A stretch of DNA of 46,043 bases, taken from Lachnospiraceae bacterium (GTDB lineage Bacteria > Bacillota > Clostridia > Lachnospirales > Lachnospiraceae). Below are positions 18,639 to 27,777 of the stretch, piece by piece (positions within the stretch are counted from its first letter, which is position 1; every line of letters begins with the position of its first letter). The notes below the pieces were generated by a model, which saw only the letters and a program-made list of their open reading frames with translations, was not told the origin of the DNA and searched no databases. The position numbers and the translations under genes are program-made. The DNA lies in NCBI GenBank assembly GCA_016282745.1, contig JAEELL010000102.1, forward strand, positions 1 to 46,043, read 5' to 3'.

Positions 18639-18894
18639 TATAACGATTTTTAAATAACACCACCATTGAAATCTTCTAAGAGTGCTTGTATAAAGTACAT
18701 GGCTACAACCGAAAGGTATAGTTAATTAAAAACACTTATACTAGATGACAAAAATAAACAAATTATTTAACAGCAAACAGATTATTTATGAAAGCAAAAA
18801 TAACTAAATGCATAAAAGAAAATAAAAGAAAATTATAAGGAAAGGCATCCGAAAAGACGGGAAATGTAAAACTGAATAAATCAAGGATGAAATT

Positions 18895-21800
18895 TTGAAA
18901 AGCGTGAAAACAATGATAATAAAGTCAAAGATGTCAGAAACAAGGATAATAAAATCAAATACAATAAAAAGAATTATCTCCCTGGTATTGGCAGTTGTAT
19001 TGATGGTTCCGGTTCAACTTATGAATGTCAGCGTAGTTGATGCAAATACGATAAGTCAAGCTGAAGCTGAAGATAAATACTGGATAATTTCCGAACTGAT
19101 TGATAAAGGAGGGGAATTTGGTGAAAATCAGTATCGAATGGCACGATGGATTGACACAGTCATTAATAATATGTCAGAAATTGACGGATATACATCAACT
19201 TCGTTCCTTCTTGATTTTTGTGAAACAATAAAGCCTAGATATAATAAGTCGGGGACGGCAATTAATAGTAGTGTTGTGACACGTCATCGTAATATCATTA
19301 CAGGTATGTTGATGGGGCTTCAAGATATCACGTATCTTGAAAGTGAACATGGTGAGATTCCCAACCTGATGATAAGGGATTTGTATGACGCGTATGCAGA
19401 TGGTCATTCTTCTGATTTTGAGAGCGGCGACTGCGTAACTTTCCGTTGTGCAGTAAGCGACTTGGAGGTATTATGCGATTACGAAAAAAGAACTACCAGA
19501 ATTCGCTATGAGAGAGAGAACATCAGATGTCTGAAATCACTGTATGAAGCCATACTTAGAAGACCGGAGCAACCGAACTCGTGGAATTTTACAGCGATTT
19601 ATGGCTTTTTAAGATACTTTGCATTTGGTCCGGAAAGATTAGAGTTCATGGAAAATATAGAAGAAGAATGGTACTATGATTTTTTGAATCATGTTGAAAA
19701 CGGGTTCTATGTTTGGGAGGTCCCTGTAAACGAAGATACCTACTTTTGGATAGCTAAAGCAATACATTCATCACATCGCTTTAAGCTGGATTATTTGGGC
19801 TCGAGGTTGAGAGAGGATTATATTAATTGGGTATTGAATGGAAATTCTGATAGTTCCGGATTACAATGGGATACAGATTATCTGTTTGCACAGAATGAAA
19901 TGATACCGGAAGATGCTATAATTTACTGTAATCTTATAAATGAGGGGCAGGAGCTGTTATATGGAGATACAACGTCAGATGAGGCACATGATTGGATTAA
20001 TGATGTAAAACATGCAATAGATGCAATAGATAATTATAGTGATAGTGATTATCCACTATATAATGTTGTAAATAAGTTATGGACTAGAGCAGCTATATAT
20101 GAAGATGATGTTAACAAGGATAATGCTATAAATGTTATCTGTGGAATATTATTATCGTGGTGTGCTAAATTGTCAGGATATGAACCAATTGGAATAGATG
20201 TATTATATGATTCCGGAGAAAATATGTTGGAGGATAATAACTTCGGGGCTAAAGCTTATTATTGGATTGCGGAAGTGATTAAAAGTTTGAACAACTCAGA
20301 TACAGAATATCCTGAGGCAATTACAGATAAGTTTGTTGGCATGTGTGAGAATTGGTGCCTTGGAAATATTGATGCCAGTGACGCAAATATCAAGAGAAGA
20401 TTATTGGGATATGTCAATGGACTGGTTGAATACGAAAATCATGGCGAGATATCTTTAGCAGAGATAATAGCTGATTATTTAGTTCAGGATGGTGAAAATA
20501 TAACAAATGGACACAATTCATATGACAGTTCTTTTGCAAAAGACTGGATTGATAATCTGAACTATTATCTGCAGAATACCGATAATACGGATTGCTATGA
20601 TTATTTTAGCAAAGCTTACGAGAGTTATTCTGAAAAGAATAAGGTTGATGACTCAATTATCAAAGTTGTGTCAATGCTTAGAGTGTACATATTAGAGGAT
20701 ATTTATATTGAGGGAAATATCGGATCTTATCTTAGGAATGAATATGAAAATAATACTATGAGCCGAGATGATTATTATAGGTGTGTGTATCTTTACAGAA
20801 TGAGAAGACAGCTGGAAATGCATGAAAGCCAATATGATTATTATGTAGTTTATTATGAGTTGTTGAATAGTATTGATCTTGCATTAGCAGATGCCGAATA
20901 CAGTCTGCAACTAAGTGATACATATAGCTTAGATGACTTTGAAGATGATGAGAAAAATGAGGAGAAAATGCTTCTTTCTTCGTCTTTGCGTTATTATGAT
21001 TCAATGTTTTGGGAAAATGATACGCTTAAAGAAAAGTTCTGCCACGGTTTTGGAATAAAGGCAAAAGAAGTATTACAGGAAAACAGTGACAAAATCCCAT
21101 TTGACGAATATATAATCGACAAGTGTGAAGAACTTATTAATAGTAACGGCAATATTAGTTATAGCGATATGCCCTACAGATATACTGTTTGTAAGGTAGG
21201 GGCAATGCTCCGACACCTTATAGGGGAGGAAGATGAGTATGGACCGAATGATGCGAAGGAGATTTATCAGATAATCGAATTTGTAAGAGACCGTAAGGCA
21301 AATTTATTTGATAACAGTGAACTGCAGGACACAATTATAAAGGATGAGTGGTATTCAGCATTAATTAAAGCTTATTTATTCTGTCACAGTTTGGGTGAAA
21401 CATACGAGATAACTAGACTAATGGCACTTATCAGGGCAGAATTTGAAAGAGATGACTACTCAAATATGGAGGAGGCATCGAACATTGACAGAATATCGGA
21501 ATTATTTTGTCAAGTAGCTTATTGTAATGGTGTATCCGTTAAGGTTGATGGATATCAGATTAGTACATCATACGGTGGACACAGAGTAATATATTCAGTG
21601 AACGACCAAAATAATAAAGTTATTGAGGCAGGTCTTATATATGGGCTTGCAGACAGTACAAGCGTTGATGACATGAATATGGAAACTGAGAATAATAATG
21701 TTTATTCTTTCAAAGCGACTGAGAGAGGAAAAATAAACAGCGTTAATAACACAGCAACCAATCAGGTCTATGCGATGACAATGAAATTTATAGAAAATGT

Positions 21801-22011
21801 CAATTATTTTAAAGCGCCAATCAGAGTAAGAGCTTATGCAAAGGTTGAAAGCGGACAGTATGCTTATAGCGATGTGTTCGCGGTTTCGGTATTTGACATC
21901 GCATCAGTTTTGTATGACTATTCAATGATGAACAGTAAAGAAGGTCATGAATATTTGTACAATAACATTTTGAATAAATGTCAACCGGGATATAAGCTTG
22001 TAGAATATTAA
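18895..22011 (+). CDS. Large secreted helical-repeat protein with C-terminal shared domain
   Basis: 1038 residues. The start is uncertain: TTG 18895 has AGGA at a fair distance, and ATG 18913 is an alternative. A hydrophobic segment near residues 25-45 ending VVDA is a signal peptide. Residues about 60-870 are acidic and helical, with a loosely repeated motif of the form (D/E)G-x-E....A..WI..(V/I)...L..; clear copies start near residues 68, 349, 438 and 531, about 90 apart. Residues about 880-1038 match the N-terminal domain of the protein at 29869-32484 (GYQIST, FKAT, MTMKFI, GH.YLYN). No catalytic motif seen. It probably sits outside the cell. Family unknown. Confidence 0.8.
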   Translation: MKSVKTMIIKSKMSETRIIKSNTIKRIISLVLAVVLMVPVQLMNVSVVDANTISQAEAEDKYWIISELIDKGGEFGENQYRMARWIDTVINNMSEIDGYTSTSFLLDFCETIKPRYNKSGTAINSSVVTRHRNIITGMLMGLQDITYLESEHGEIPNLMIRDLYDAYADGHSSDFESGDCVTFRCAVSDLEVLCDYEKRTTRIRYERENIRCLKSLYEAILRRPEQPNSWNFTAIYGFLRYFAFGPERLEFMENIEEEWYYDFLNHVENGFYVWEVPVNEDTYFWIAKAIHSSHRFKLDYLGSRLREDYINWVLNGNSDSSGLQWDTDYLFAQNEMIPEDAIIYCNLINEGQELLYGDTTSDEAHDWINDVKHAIDAIDNYSDSDYPLYNVVNKLWTRAAIYEDDVNKDNAINVICGILLSWCAKLSGYEPIGIDVLYDSGENMLEDNNFGAKAYYWIAEVIKSLNNSDTEYPEAITDKFVGMCENWCLGNIDASDANIKRRLLGYVNGLVEYENHGEISLAEIIADYLVQDGENITNGHNSYDSSFAKDWIDNLNYYLQNTDNTDCYDYFSKAYESYSEKNKVDDSIIKVVSMLRVYILEDIYIEGNIGSYLRNEYENNTMSRDDYYRCVYLYRMRRQLEMHESQYDYYVVYYELLNSIDLALADAEYSLQLSDTYSLDDFEDDEKNEEKMLLSSSLRYYDSMFWENDTLKEKFCHGFGIKAKEVLQENSDKIPFDEYIIDKCEELINSNGNISYSDMPYRYTVCKVGAMLRHLIGEEDEYGPNDAKEIYQIIEFVRDRKANLFDNSELQDTIIKDEWYSALIKAYLFCHSLGETYEITRLMALIRAEFERDDYSNMEEASNIDRISELFCQVAYCNGVSVKVDGYQISTSYGGHRVIYSVNDQNNKVIEAGLIYGLADSTSVDDMNMETENNNVYSFKATERGKINSVNNTATNQVYAMTMKFIENVNYFKAPIRVRAYAKVESGQYAYSDVFAVSVFDIASVLYDYSMMNSKEGHEYLYNNILNKCQPGYKLVEY

Positions 22012-22032
22012 ATGGTAACTATTCAGCCATGC

Positions 22033-22095
22033 ACATAAAAGAATAAATATTATGAAAGACTGCTTGCAGGATTTCAAATATTTATTCTTTTATGT
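22033..22095 (+). terminator. Very strong hairpin after the 1038-residue protein gene
   Basis: A perfect 19-bp stem (22033-22051 with 22077-22095; arm ACATAAAAGAATAAATATT) encloses a 25-base loop. It begins 22 bases after the stop codon and lies between convergent genes, so it can act as a terminator for either. The right arm is also the end of the MITE-like element copy 2. Confidence 0.7.
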
Positions 22096-22223
22096 ATTTG
22101 GGGAACCCAAATCAGCGAGACACGCGACAAAGTATTTTTTGTCGCGAGCGAAAGTGATTTGATATCCGAAGGATGAAAATCACGAAAGCTAAGCAGATCT
22201 GCGGATTCGAGCTGGCATTGCTG
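22085..22223 (-). mobile_element. MITE-like structured element, copy 2
   Basis: Reverse complement of the core of the element at 1442-1577, with only a few changes (for example GCAGATCTGC against GCAAAGCTGC). The GTCGCG hairpin survives with a 9-bp stem, and the sequence around GATATCCGAAGGAT is identical. The outer edge (GTAACTATTC) reappears at 22015-22024, beyond the long hairpin, so the structure of this copy is rearranged. Its inner end stops 3 bases before the stop codon of the next minus-strand gene. Confidence 0.6.
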
Positions 22224-22226
22224 CAC

Positions 22227-22823
22227 CTACTTCTTTGGAAGCAAATCCTTCGGGCTGGTTTTTGCTGTGCCAAGGATTGCAAGACCAATTGAAAAAACCG
22301 CAATAGTAGTAGTTGCAAGAACGCTGGTCATAACCTTCAAAAACTCCTTATTCTCAGAATCTTTTCTGTCAGCTGCCTGCAACATTCTGGACAGCTTGTT
22401 GAGAATGATTTCCTTTTCCTGAGCGGAGAGATCATCTCTCTTGAGCTGTTCGTTGAGATTGTCGATGGTCTGATTGTACATATCGAGAACCTGTTTGTTG
22501 CTGCTGCTGTTCTCCTTGAGAGCAGTGTCTACAGTATTCTGTACACTCTGAAGAGCTTCCTTTGCATTTGCGGAAAAATCAGGAAGGTTGTCCATGATTT
22601 CCTGAGCAGACTCAGGGCTGATGTTTGGAAGCATGGAACCAATCTGGAGAAGCTGCTTCTGAGTTATTTCTTCCCAGTCAGTAATCTGAAGTTCGTTCTT
22701 TACTTCGTTAATATCATCAATGGTCTTATCGCTAATATCGTGAATTGACTTTTCGTATATATCATCGACAGATGTATTGTTGATATCATCAACAATGTTT
22801 TCGTTTGTTTCGTTATTGGCCAT
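22227..22823 (-). CDS. Coiled-coil protein with C-terminal membrane anchor
   Basis: 198 residues; GGAGG precedes the ATG read at 22823 by 7 bases, which decides against two earlier in-frame Mets. The N-terminal 60 residues are acidic with repeated DDI motifs (VDDIN, VDDIYE, IDDIN). A helical, probably coiled-coil stretch follows to residue ~160, then one transmembrane segment (VLATTTIAVFSIGLAIL) close to the C-terminus. This is a tail-anchored layout with the bulk in the cytosol. I do not recognise the family. The gene is enclosed by a 25-bp inverted repeat (22056-22080 and 22864-22888). Confidence 0.72.
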   Translation of the reverse strand: MANNETNENIVDDINNTSVDDIYEKSIHDISDKTIDDINEVKNELQITDWEEITQKQLLQIGSMLPNISPESAQEIMDNLPDFSANAKEALQSVQNTVDTALKENSSSNKQVLDMYNQTIDNLNEQLKRDDLSAQEKEIILNKLSRMLQAADRKDSENKEFLKVMTSVLATTTIAVFSIGLAILGTAKTSPKDLLPKK

Positions 22824-22863
22824 ATGCATACCTCCGTACAAAATTGTAATTATAACTCATAAC

Positions 22864-22888
22864 TATTTGAAATTCTGCAAGCAGTCTT
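22864..22888 (-). repeat. Inverted copy of the hairpin-loop sequence at 22056-22080
   Basis: The 25 bases here are the reverse complement of 22056-22080 with a single mismatch (core GACTGCTTGCAG). One copy lies in the loop of the 19-bp hairpin, the other just upstream of the tail-anchored protein gene, so the pair brackets that gene. Confidence 0.85.
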
Positions 22889-22952
22889 CTCAGTGGAAGT
22901 ACAATATCCGACTGAGAATAAAGCCTTCGGCGGACTGCAGAAATGCGAAAGA

Positions 22953-24836
22953 TTAAATGTTCGAATACTGCATCGCATACAGTTCCGCAATCTGTTGAAC
23001 CAGAATAGTAGTTTCAATGAGAAGGTCAGTCTGTTCCCGGTCGGTCAAATGGTTATTCAAATCACTGTGTAACTTGAAGTCATTGTAGAATGACATAGCC
23101 TCTCTGTAATAGTCTTCCAATAATTCAAGCATGGCGTCTCCAAGCTGCGTCTGAATAGTTCCGTGAAGCATATCGTTCACTGAAAACTTGACAGAGTCAA
23201 CGTTGAAACGCACATAGCCAATCTTTGATTCGAAAGACTTTGCAAACAGATAACCCAGCATGTTCTTGACTGAAACGGCAAAATCCTGTTCTGCGTAATT
23301 GAGAATGGACTTGACCATATGGTTGGCAATGCTGAGATAGTGATCTCTGTTCTTGCTGGTAGAAATATATTCATAATTAGAATCTTCATCTTCAAGGAAA
23401 CCAAGAAGATTACTTCTTGAAATGATAGATTCTGTAAGTTCATAAAGTACAGTGTCAAAGGATTTGACTTTTTCGCCTTCTGAAGCGTCTCCGGCTAATT
23501 GGGAATTGTCAGAATGCTTAGAAGTGTCAGAAGTCTCCTTTAATACTTCAGGTTTTTCGTTTGTACCGTCAGGTGAAGAAGCGTCTTCGTGAATCTCATT
23601 TGGAATCAAAAAGTCGTAATCACAACCTGAACGTCCTGTTATGAGAATCTTTGAAATCTTCTTCCTGTTATCATCTTTTCGAGTGTCAATAAATAATATT
23701 GATTTGACTGATTTGACTCCGTTAACTGACAGTGCGAGTCCTGTCTTTCCCTCTCTGTAAGGAAAATTCGAATCACATTCAAATGTGTCGGAGATAGTAA
23801 TAAATCTGGTTGAAAATGTGTTGCTGGAATTGGTGTACACGCTTTTGAGGTAATCCATAATCGCCTGTTTTCCAACAACCTTACTTCCGGAATCTTCAGA
23901 AACAAGTGCACACTCATCAGAAAGAACTGAGGCAAGTCTCTCAAAATCTCCGTTTGCAAATACAGAACGAAGAAGCATGAGATGATGCTTCTCATCAAAA
24001 ATACGACCTTCCTGATAGTCAAATATGGCAACGTCACCTGACAGAAGTAAATCAGCAGAGACAATAGCACCTTCTTTTATATTGTGGCGCTCTGCCCTAT
24101 CAACCTGATTCATGGTATGAGCAATCTCCAATTCGCCAAAATTTGTGTCAACAATGCAGCGAATAAAAGACTCCATTTCTTCACCTTTTGTATTAACAAC
24201 ACCCTGGTATACTTCTTTGACTACGGCGTGAAGTGTCATTGTGTCTTCACCTTCCCCTAGTCTGTATTCGGTTCCGGGTGCAGTATTTCCGTACTTTTTC
24301 AAAAAGTTGAGAGGTGCAATATGGTTGAGTGCAACCCCCTGATAGCATCCAAGATCATTTGCCTCCAATGTATCGAAAAACTGATAATCGTTCTCGTAGT
24401 AATGAATCGACGATGGATACCCAACCAGCTGAAGGGAAAGCAAATCGTCAGGAAGATAACTTGGAAGAATATCACTGTTCATAACATGAATGATAGCACA
24501 GCCAATTCCGGTATCTGCATTCTTAACCATACAAATCTTTCTGGAAGGCAATTGGTCTTCCATGGAAATGTTTCCTACATGGTTGAGCTTTACGTTCCAG
24601 ACACAGTCAGTCATGCCGTGAGTGTCACAGTCAAGAAAATCCAAATTACCTGTAGAAGGATTCTCCCTGGTGTGAACGATAAGCTCCATATCACCAAAAT
24701 CTTTGCATATGTAGTTGTATCCGCCATAGCCTTTGAAACTATTGCCATTTTTGATTGCGGACTGGATAAGAGAAGTCAGTTCCTGTTCATCATTATCTAA
24801 ATAGTCCAGACCGTAATTGCTAAAAAAATTGGCCAT
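22953..24836 (-). CDS. Large cytosolic protein with an NTF2/SnoaL-like segment
   Basis: 627 residues, preceded by GGAGG six bases before ATG. No signal peptide or membrane segment. Residues about 1-260 form an uncharacterised domain rich in beta strands (repeated DFGDMELIVHT and NFGELEIAHT-like elements). Residues about 280-400 resemble an NTF2-like fold: a helix pair LLRSVFANGDFERLASVLSD, VVGKQAIMDYLKSVY, and later strands. A Ser/Thr/Asp-rich linker (about 415-450) leads to a helical C-terminal domain. It lies 129 bp upstream of the tail-anchored gene on the same strand and may be co-transcribed. Function unknown; the NTF2 call is from pattern only. Confidence 0.72.
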   Translation of the reverse strand: MANFFSNYGLDYLDNDEQELTSLIQSAIKNGNSFKGYGGYNYICKDFGDMELIVHTRENPSTGNLDFLDCDTHGMTDCVWNVKLNHVGNISMEDQLPSRKICMVKNADTGIGCAIIHVMNSDILPSYLPDDLLSLQLVGYPSSIHYYENDYQFFDTLEANDLGCYQGVALNHIAPLNFLKKYGNTAPGTEYRLGEGEDTMTLHAVVKEVYQGVVNTKGEEMESFIRCIVDTNFGELEIAHTMNQVDRAERHNIKEGAIVSADLLLSGDVAIFDYQEGRIFDEKHHLMLLRSVFANGDFERLASVLSDECALVSEDSGSKVVGKQAIMDYLKSVYTNSSNTFSTRFITISDTFECDSNFPYREGKTGLALSVNGVKSVKSILFIDTRKDDNRKKISKILITGRSGCDYDFLIPNEIHEDASSPDGTNEKPEVLKETSDTSKHSDNSQLAGDASEGEKVKSFDTVLYELTESIISRSNLLGFLEDEDSNYEYISTSKNRDHYLSIANHMVKSILNYAEQDFAVSVKNMLGYLFAKSFESKIGYVRFNVDSVKFSVNDMLHGTIQTQLGDAMLELLEDYYREAMSFYNDFKLHSDLNNHLTDREQTDLLIETTILVQQIAELYAMQYSNI

Positions 24837-25186
24837 ATTCTTCCTCCATTTTCACGAATAACACAGATAAGTTAATTATAACATAAAAAAGCGATTCTTG
24901 ACATAAAAATGAATAAATAGTTACAAAATTGAAAACAAGAAAATGCATAAACATGAAAAAAATATTAGTGGGAATGAAATAAAGAGAAATGAAAAATGAA
25001 ATGAAAAAAATGAGATGAAAAAATGAAATGAAATGAAAAAATGAAATAAAAAAATGAAAAAAATATATATAAAAAAGAATATATAAAAAAGAATATATAA
25101 AAAAGAATATATATAAAGAAGCATATATTCAGTGACTTTTATTAAGTAATGAACATATGCTTCTTAAGTACTCTTTAATTTCTTTA
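24837..25186. other. AT-rich simple-sequence spacer
   Basis: A 350-bp gap with runs of AAAATGAAATG (about 24985-25060) and four copies of AAAAAAGAATATATA (about 25070-25115). A minus-strand frame through it gives only Phe/Ile/Ser low-complexity sequence and is rejected. A hairpin (25117-25164) and part of a 29-bp duplication (from 25169) close the gap. Confidence 0.7.
25117..25164 (-). terminator. Candidate terminator after the PD-(D/E)XK gene
   Basis: Arms AGAAGCATAT and ATATGCTTCT form a perfect 10-bp stem with a 28-base loop, about 20 bases past the stop of the minus-strand gene at 25187. There is an A/T-rich tract beyond it. Confidence 0.4.
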
Positions 25187-25235
25187 TTATTTCTGAATAC
25201 TCTTTAATTTCTTTATTATTTCTGAATACTCTTTA
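25169..25235. repeat. 29-bp tandem duplication spanning a stop codon
   Basis: Two identical 29-bp copies (25169-25197, 25198-25226) plus 9 bases of a third. The minus-strand gene's stop (25187-25189) lies in the outer copy, so the duplication rewrote the C-terminus of the encoded protein. Confidence 0.92.
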
Positions 25236-25879
25236 AGTGCCAGGACTCCGGCTTTTGAAATCGAGTATGTCCCTCTGCCTTCTTTGTTGAACCATCCGTA
25301 ATAGTTGGCATACAGGATAGAAGTAGAATTATTGATTTTTGAAATCTCACGAATGTCTTTGGTTGAAGAAGTGCCACCAAGAGAACTTAGTGCAGACAGA
25401 ACCAGCAACGCATCTTCACGGTAACCGGTAATAATCTTTGCGTGAGTAACGCCTCCGGTGTTGTTTTTAACTTTGCGCCGCTGAAACTCCTCCGACAGTG
25501 ATATTTTCTTTTTTGTGTTATTCTTTCTAAATACAGAAAGGTCAGATACTATAGGTTCGCTTACAATCTCAACAGTATGAGTCCTTTTTGAGACAACGAT
25601 AAGACCGATTCCAAGTCTCTTTAGAAGATATATCTTGTCCTTGAAGTCACGACTGTTAAGATTGCGTGGGCGGAATATTCCGATAAAAACAGTGTCCACC
25701 ATTTTCTGTCGAAGAGCAGCCTGACGAACCGACTTAAAGTCCAGTGTCACCTTTAATTCAACAGCCACACCGGACCCATCTTTTTCCATATATAAATCAA
25801 TATCATTAACTTCTCCGTCACAGACATATCCATAACTTTCGAAGTAGGATTTGATTGGATCAAATAAATCTTTTTCCAT
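25187..25879 (-). CDS. DUF2161-like PD-(D/E)XK phosphodiesterase-fold protein
   Basis: 230 residues. The N-terminus LFDPIKSYFESYGYVCDGEVNDIDLY, then VAVELKVTLDF, matches the DUF2161 pattern, with nuclease-fold residues D26/D28, E41 and K43. FIGIFRPRNLNSRDF and LGIGLIVVS are the later strands. The C-terminal half (about 150-225) resembles a winged-helix module with SSTKDIREI and a YGWFNKEGRGTYSIS wing. The fold suggests a DNA-acting enzyme or a relic of one; no activity is established for the family. The last ~10 residues derive from a 29-bp tandem duplication. The ribosome site is distant (GGAG 13 bases before ATG). Confidence 0.78.
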   Translation of the reverse strand: MEKDLFDPIKSYFESYGYVCDGEVNDIDLYMEKDGSGVAVELKVTLDFKSVRQAALRQKMVDTVFIGIFRPRNLNSRDFKDKIYLLKRLGIGLIVVSKRTHTVEIVSEPIVSDLSVFRKNNTKKKISLSEEFQRRKVKNNTGGVTHAKIITGYREDALLVLSALSSLGGTSSTKDIREISKINNSTSILYANYYGWFNKEGRGTYSISKAGVLALKEYSEIIKKLKSIQK

Positions 25880-25901
25880 AATAGAAAATCATTCTCCACG
25901 A

Positions 25902-26318
25902 CTAGTTGTGATCATTGTCATCATCGAAATCGTCGTGGTCATCACCATCAAAATCATCGTGGTCATCTTGATAAGACATATACTCTCTTGATGAAACTCT
26001 CTTCTTTACACGTTCAGATTCAACTGCCTCAGATAATAATTCTTTTACAACTTTTGGGTTTTTGATATTGATTAGTTCAAGCTTTGGAGAGGACTTGTCA
26101 CTTGTGTCGCAAATGATGCTTCCAAGGTTGAATAACTTCTGGGAAAACTTGCGTTCCATGGAAATATCCATTACACGGTAAAGTCTTACCTCATCCTGTT
26201 TTGAGGTGAATAATCCGGAATCAACTAATATCTTGTCTTCCAGTAGTGTGTAGGTAGTAAAAGTCCAAGGTAATCCAAAAAATCTGAGACGCTTGCGGTC
26301 TTTCCATAATTGTTTCAT
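25902..26318 (-). CDS. Bacterial PH-domain protein
   Basis: 138 residues; ATG read at 26318 follows AAAGGAG, so 25 upstream codons are excluded. Residues about 10-95 match the bPH2 (former DUF304) domain: FTTYTLLEDKILVDSGLFTSK, then EVRLYRVMDISMERKF and LFNLGSIICDTSD. These domains are small barrels with poorly known roles, often next to membrane segments; none is present here. The C-terminus is an Asp/His-rich tail (HDDFDGDDHDDF) that could bind metal. It lies 22 bp upstream of the PD-(D/E)XK gene, so the two are probably one operon. Confidence 0.87.
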   Translation of the reverse strand: MKQLWKDRKRLRFFGLPWTFTTYTLLEDKILVDSGLFTSKQDEVRLYRVMDISMERKFSQKLFNLGSIICDTSDKSSPKLELINIKNPKVVKELLSEAVESERVKKRVSSREYMSYQDDHDDFDGDDHDDFDDDNDHN

Positions 26319-26490
26319 GTGTTCGTTTTCTCCTTTCAAAACTTTCCTGTAAATTATTAAAAAATGACACTTTTTGATGTGAAAAAAGGGCAAAAATAAT
26401 CTGTGTAATACAGGGAAAGCGAATGTAAATTAATATGTTCATTATATAATAAAATCAGGGAGAAAAAAAGACGAAAAAAATTGATTTTTC

Positions 26491-26519
26491 TTGATATTAG
26501 AATTGGAATGAATTATAAT
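26491..26519 (+). promoter_or_regulatory. Sigma-70-type promoter
   Basis: TTGATA (26491-26496), a 17-base spacer and a perfect TATAAT (26514-26519). It lies about 86 bases before the ATG of the membrane-anchored protein at 26605. This is the best promoter match in the window. Confidence 0.75.
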
Positions 26520-26604
26520 AAAAGAACATAGCGAAGAGCGGGAAAACTACAAACAACTGATTAACATAATATTAAATTTACTGTTTAATAGTTTGGAGGT
26601 ATAT

Positions 26605-27777
26605 ATGAAGGAGATAATTAAAGCACTTTTGTTGACATTGACATTAACTCTTCTTTGTGGAGTAGCTGTTTTGGCGGAAGAACAGCAGTACAAAGTAGAC
26701 CCGATTGGCGTTTCGTTTGAGGTACCTGATGGTACTCTGGGATATACGAGAGATTCAGGAATTAGTCCTGACCTTATGAAGGTTTTATATGGTAATGAAG
26801 ATTCGGAAAGTCATGAGCAGAAACTTCTTGATGAGATGAAGGACAACGGCGAGTACTATGTTGGATATGATGCAAACAACAATTACCGTATTTCCTTACG
26901 ATCAAAATATACAAACACTGCCACCCTCAATTCAAAGAGCGATGAAGAAATTCTGGAACTCGTGGATGCAGGATTTGAAGGTGAGTTTAATCAGTATGGT
27001 ATGACTATAGATTCAAAGTCAGTATTTACTGAAGACGAAAGAAAGTTTGCTGAAGTTTGCCTTCATGACGAAACAGGATACTGTTGTGTATATGCTACAG
27101 TGGAAGATCATCAGGGTTACTTCTATTATATCAAAGTAAAAACTACTTCGAATGGAGTATCAGATACATACAAATCATTAATCAAGCAGATTGCAGGGAG
27201 CAGTGAGTTCTTCCCGCCTGTTGAGGATTCACCAAAGAAATCAGGTGATAACAGTTCTACTTCAACATCGGCTAAAGAAGGCGCAGATATCTTTACCATA
27301 GTAATAAGAGTATTGATGGTAGTCGGCGGTGTTGTAGTCATTGGATTGATACTTGTATTTTTAGTTGGAATGCTTACCGGTAACAAAGGTAGTGGACACG
27401 GCGAAATCAGTTATGGAACAAGACGAGATTCTAATTACATGAACCGACTCAGCAGAGTTATGCAGGATGATGAACAGGCGAAGAGAGAACAGGAGCAGGC
27501 AGAAGAAGCAGCAAAGAAGCGTGCGTTGATTTCAGAACTCATGTTAGAGGGAATGGATGAAGAGCAGGCAACTATGGAGGCTGAACAGTTATTGGCAAAG
27601 AACAGAGAGAATACTCATTCGTTGCCACATGGAGAATTTTCACACAGTTCTGACAGTCAGAATGATTCCGTAGATACTGCAGAGGATAGAATGCCGGTAG
27701 ATGATAAACCTGCAGATTCAGCACCTGCACCAAAGAGACACAGTTTTCTTGCAGAGGATGATGATATGTTATCTTAG
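26605..27777 (+). CDS. Secreted-domain, single-pass membrane protein
   Basis: 390 residues; GGAGG (26595-26599) sits 5 bases before ATG 26605. A signal peptide (about 1-24, ending VLAEE) is followed by an extracellular domain to ~residue 205, a Ser/Thr linker, one strong transmembrane segment (about 230-258), and a cytosolic tail. The tail has a Glu/Gln/Ala coiled coil (DEQAKREQEQAEEAAKKR) and an acidic end. The extracellular part includes VSFEVPDGTLGYTR and YFYYIKVKTT but matches no family I know. The layout could couple an outside signal to a cytosolic partner; that is inference. Confidence 0.78.
   Translation: MKEIIKALLLTLTLTLLCGVAVLAEEQQYKVDPIGVSFEVPDGTLGYTRDSGISPDLMKVLYGNEDSESHEQKLLDEMKDNGEYYVGYDANNNYRISLRSKYTNTATLNSKSDEEILELVDAGFEGEFNQYGMTIDSKSVFTEDERKFAEVCLHDETGYCCVYATVEDHQGYFYYIKVKTTSNGVSDTYKSLIKQIAGSSEFFPPVEDSPKKSGDNSSTSTSAKEGADIFTIVIRVLMVVGGVVVIGLILVFLVGMLTGNKGSGHGEISYGTRRDSNYMNRLSRVMQDDEQAKREQEQAEEAAKKRALISELMLEGMDEEQATMEAEQLLAKNRENTHSLPHGEFSHSSDSQNDSVDTAEDRMPVDDKPADSAPAPKRHSFLAEDDDMLS

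Noticed and set aside
19240-19260. Possible self-target of spacer 9
   Set aside because: Only about 11 bases (AAGTCGGGGAC) match, which can arise by chance.
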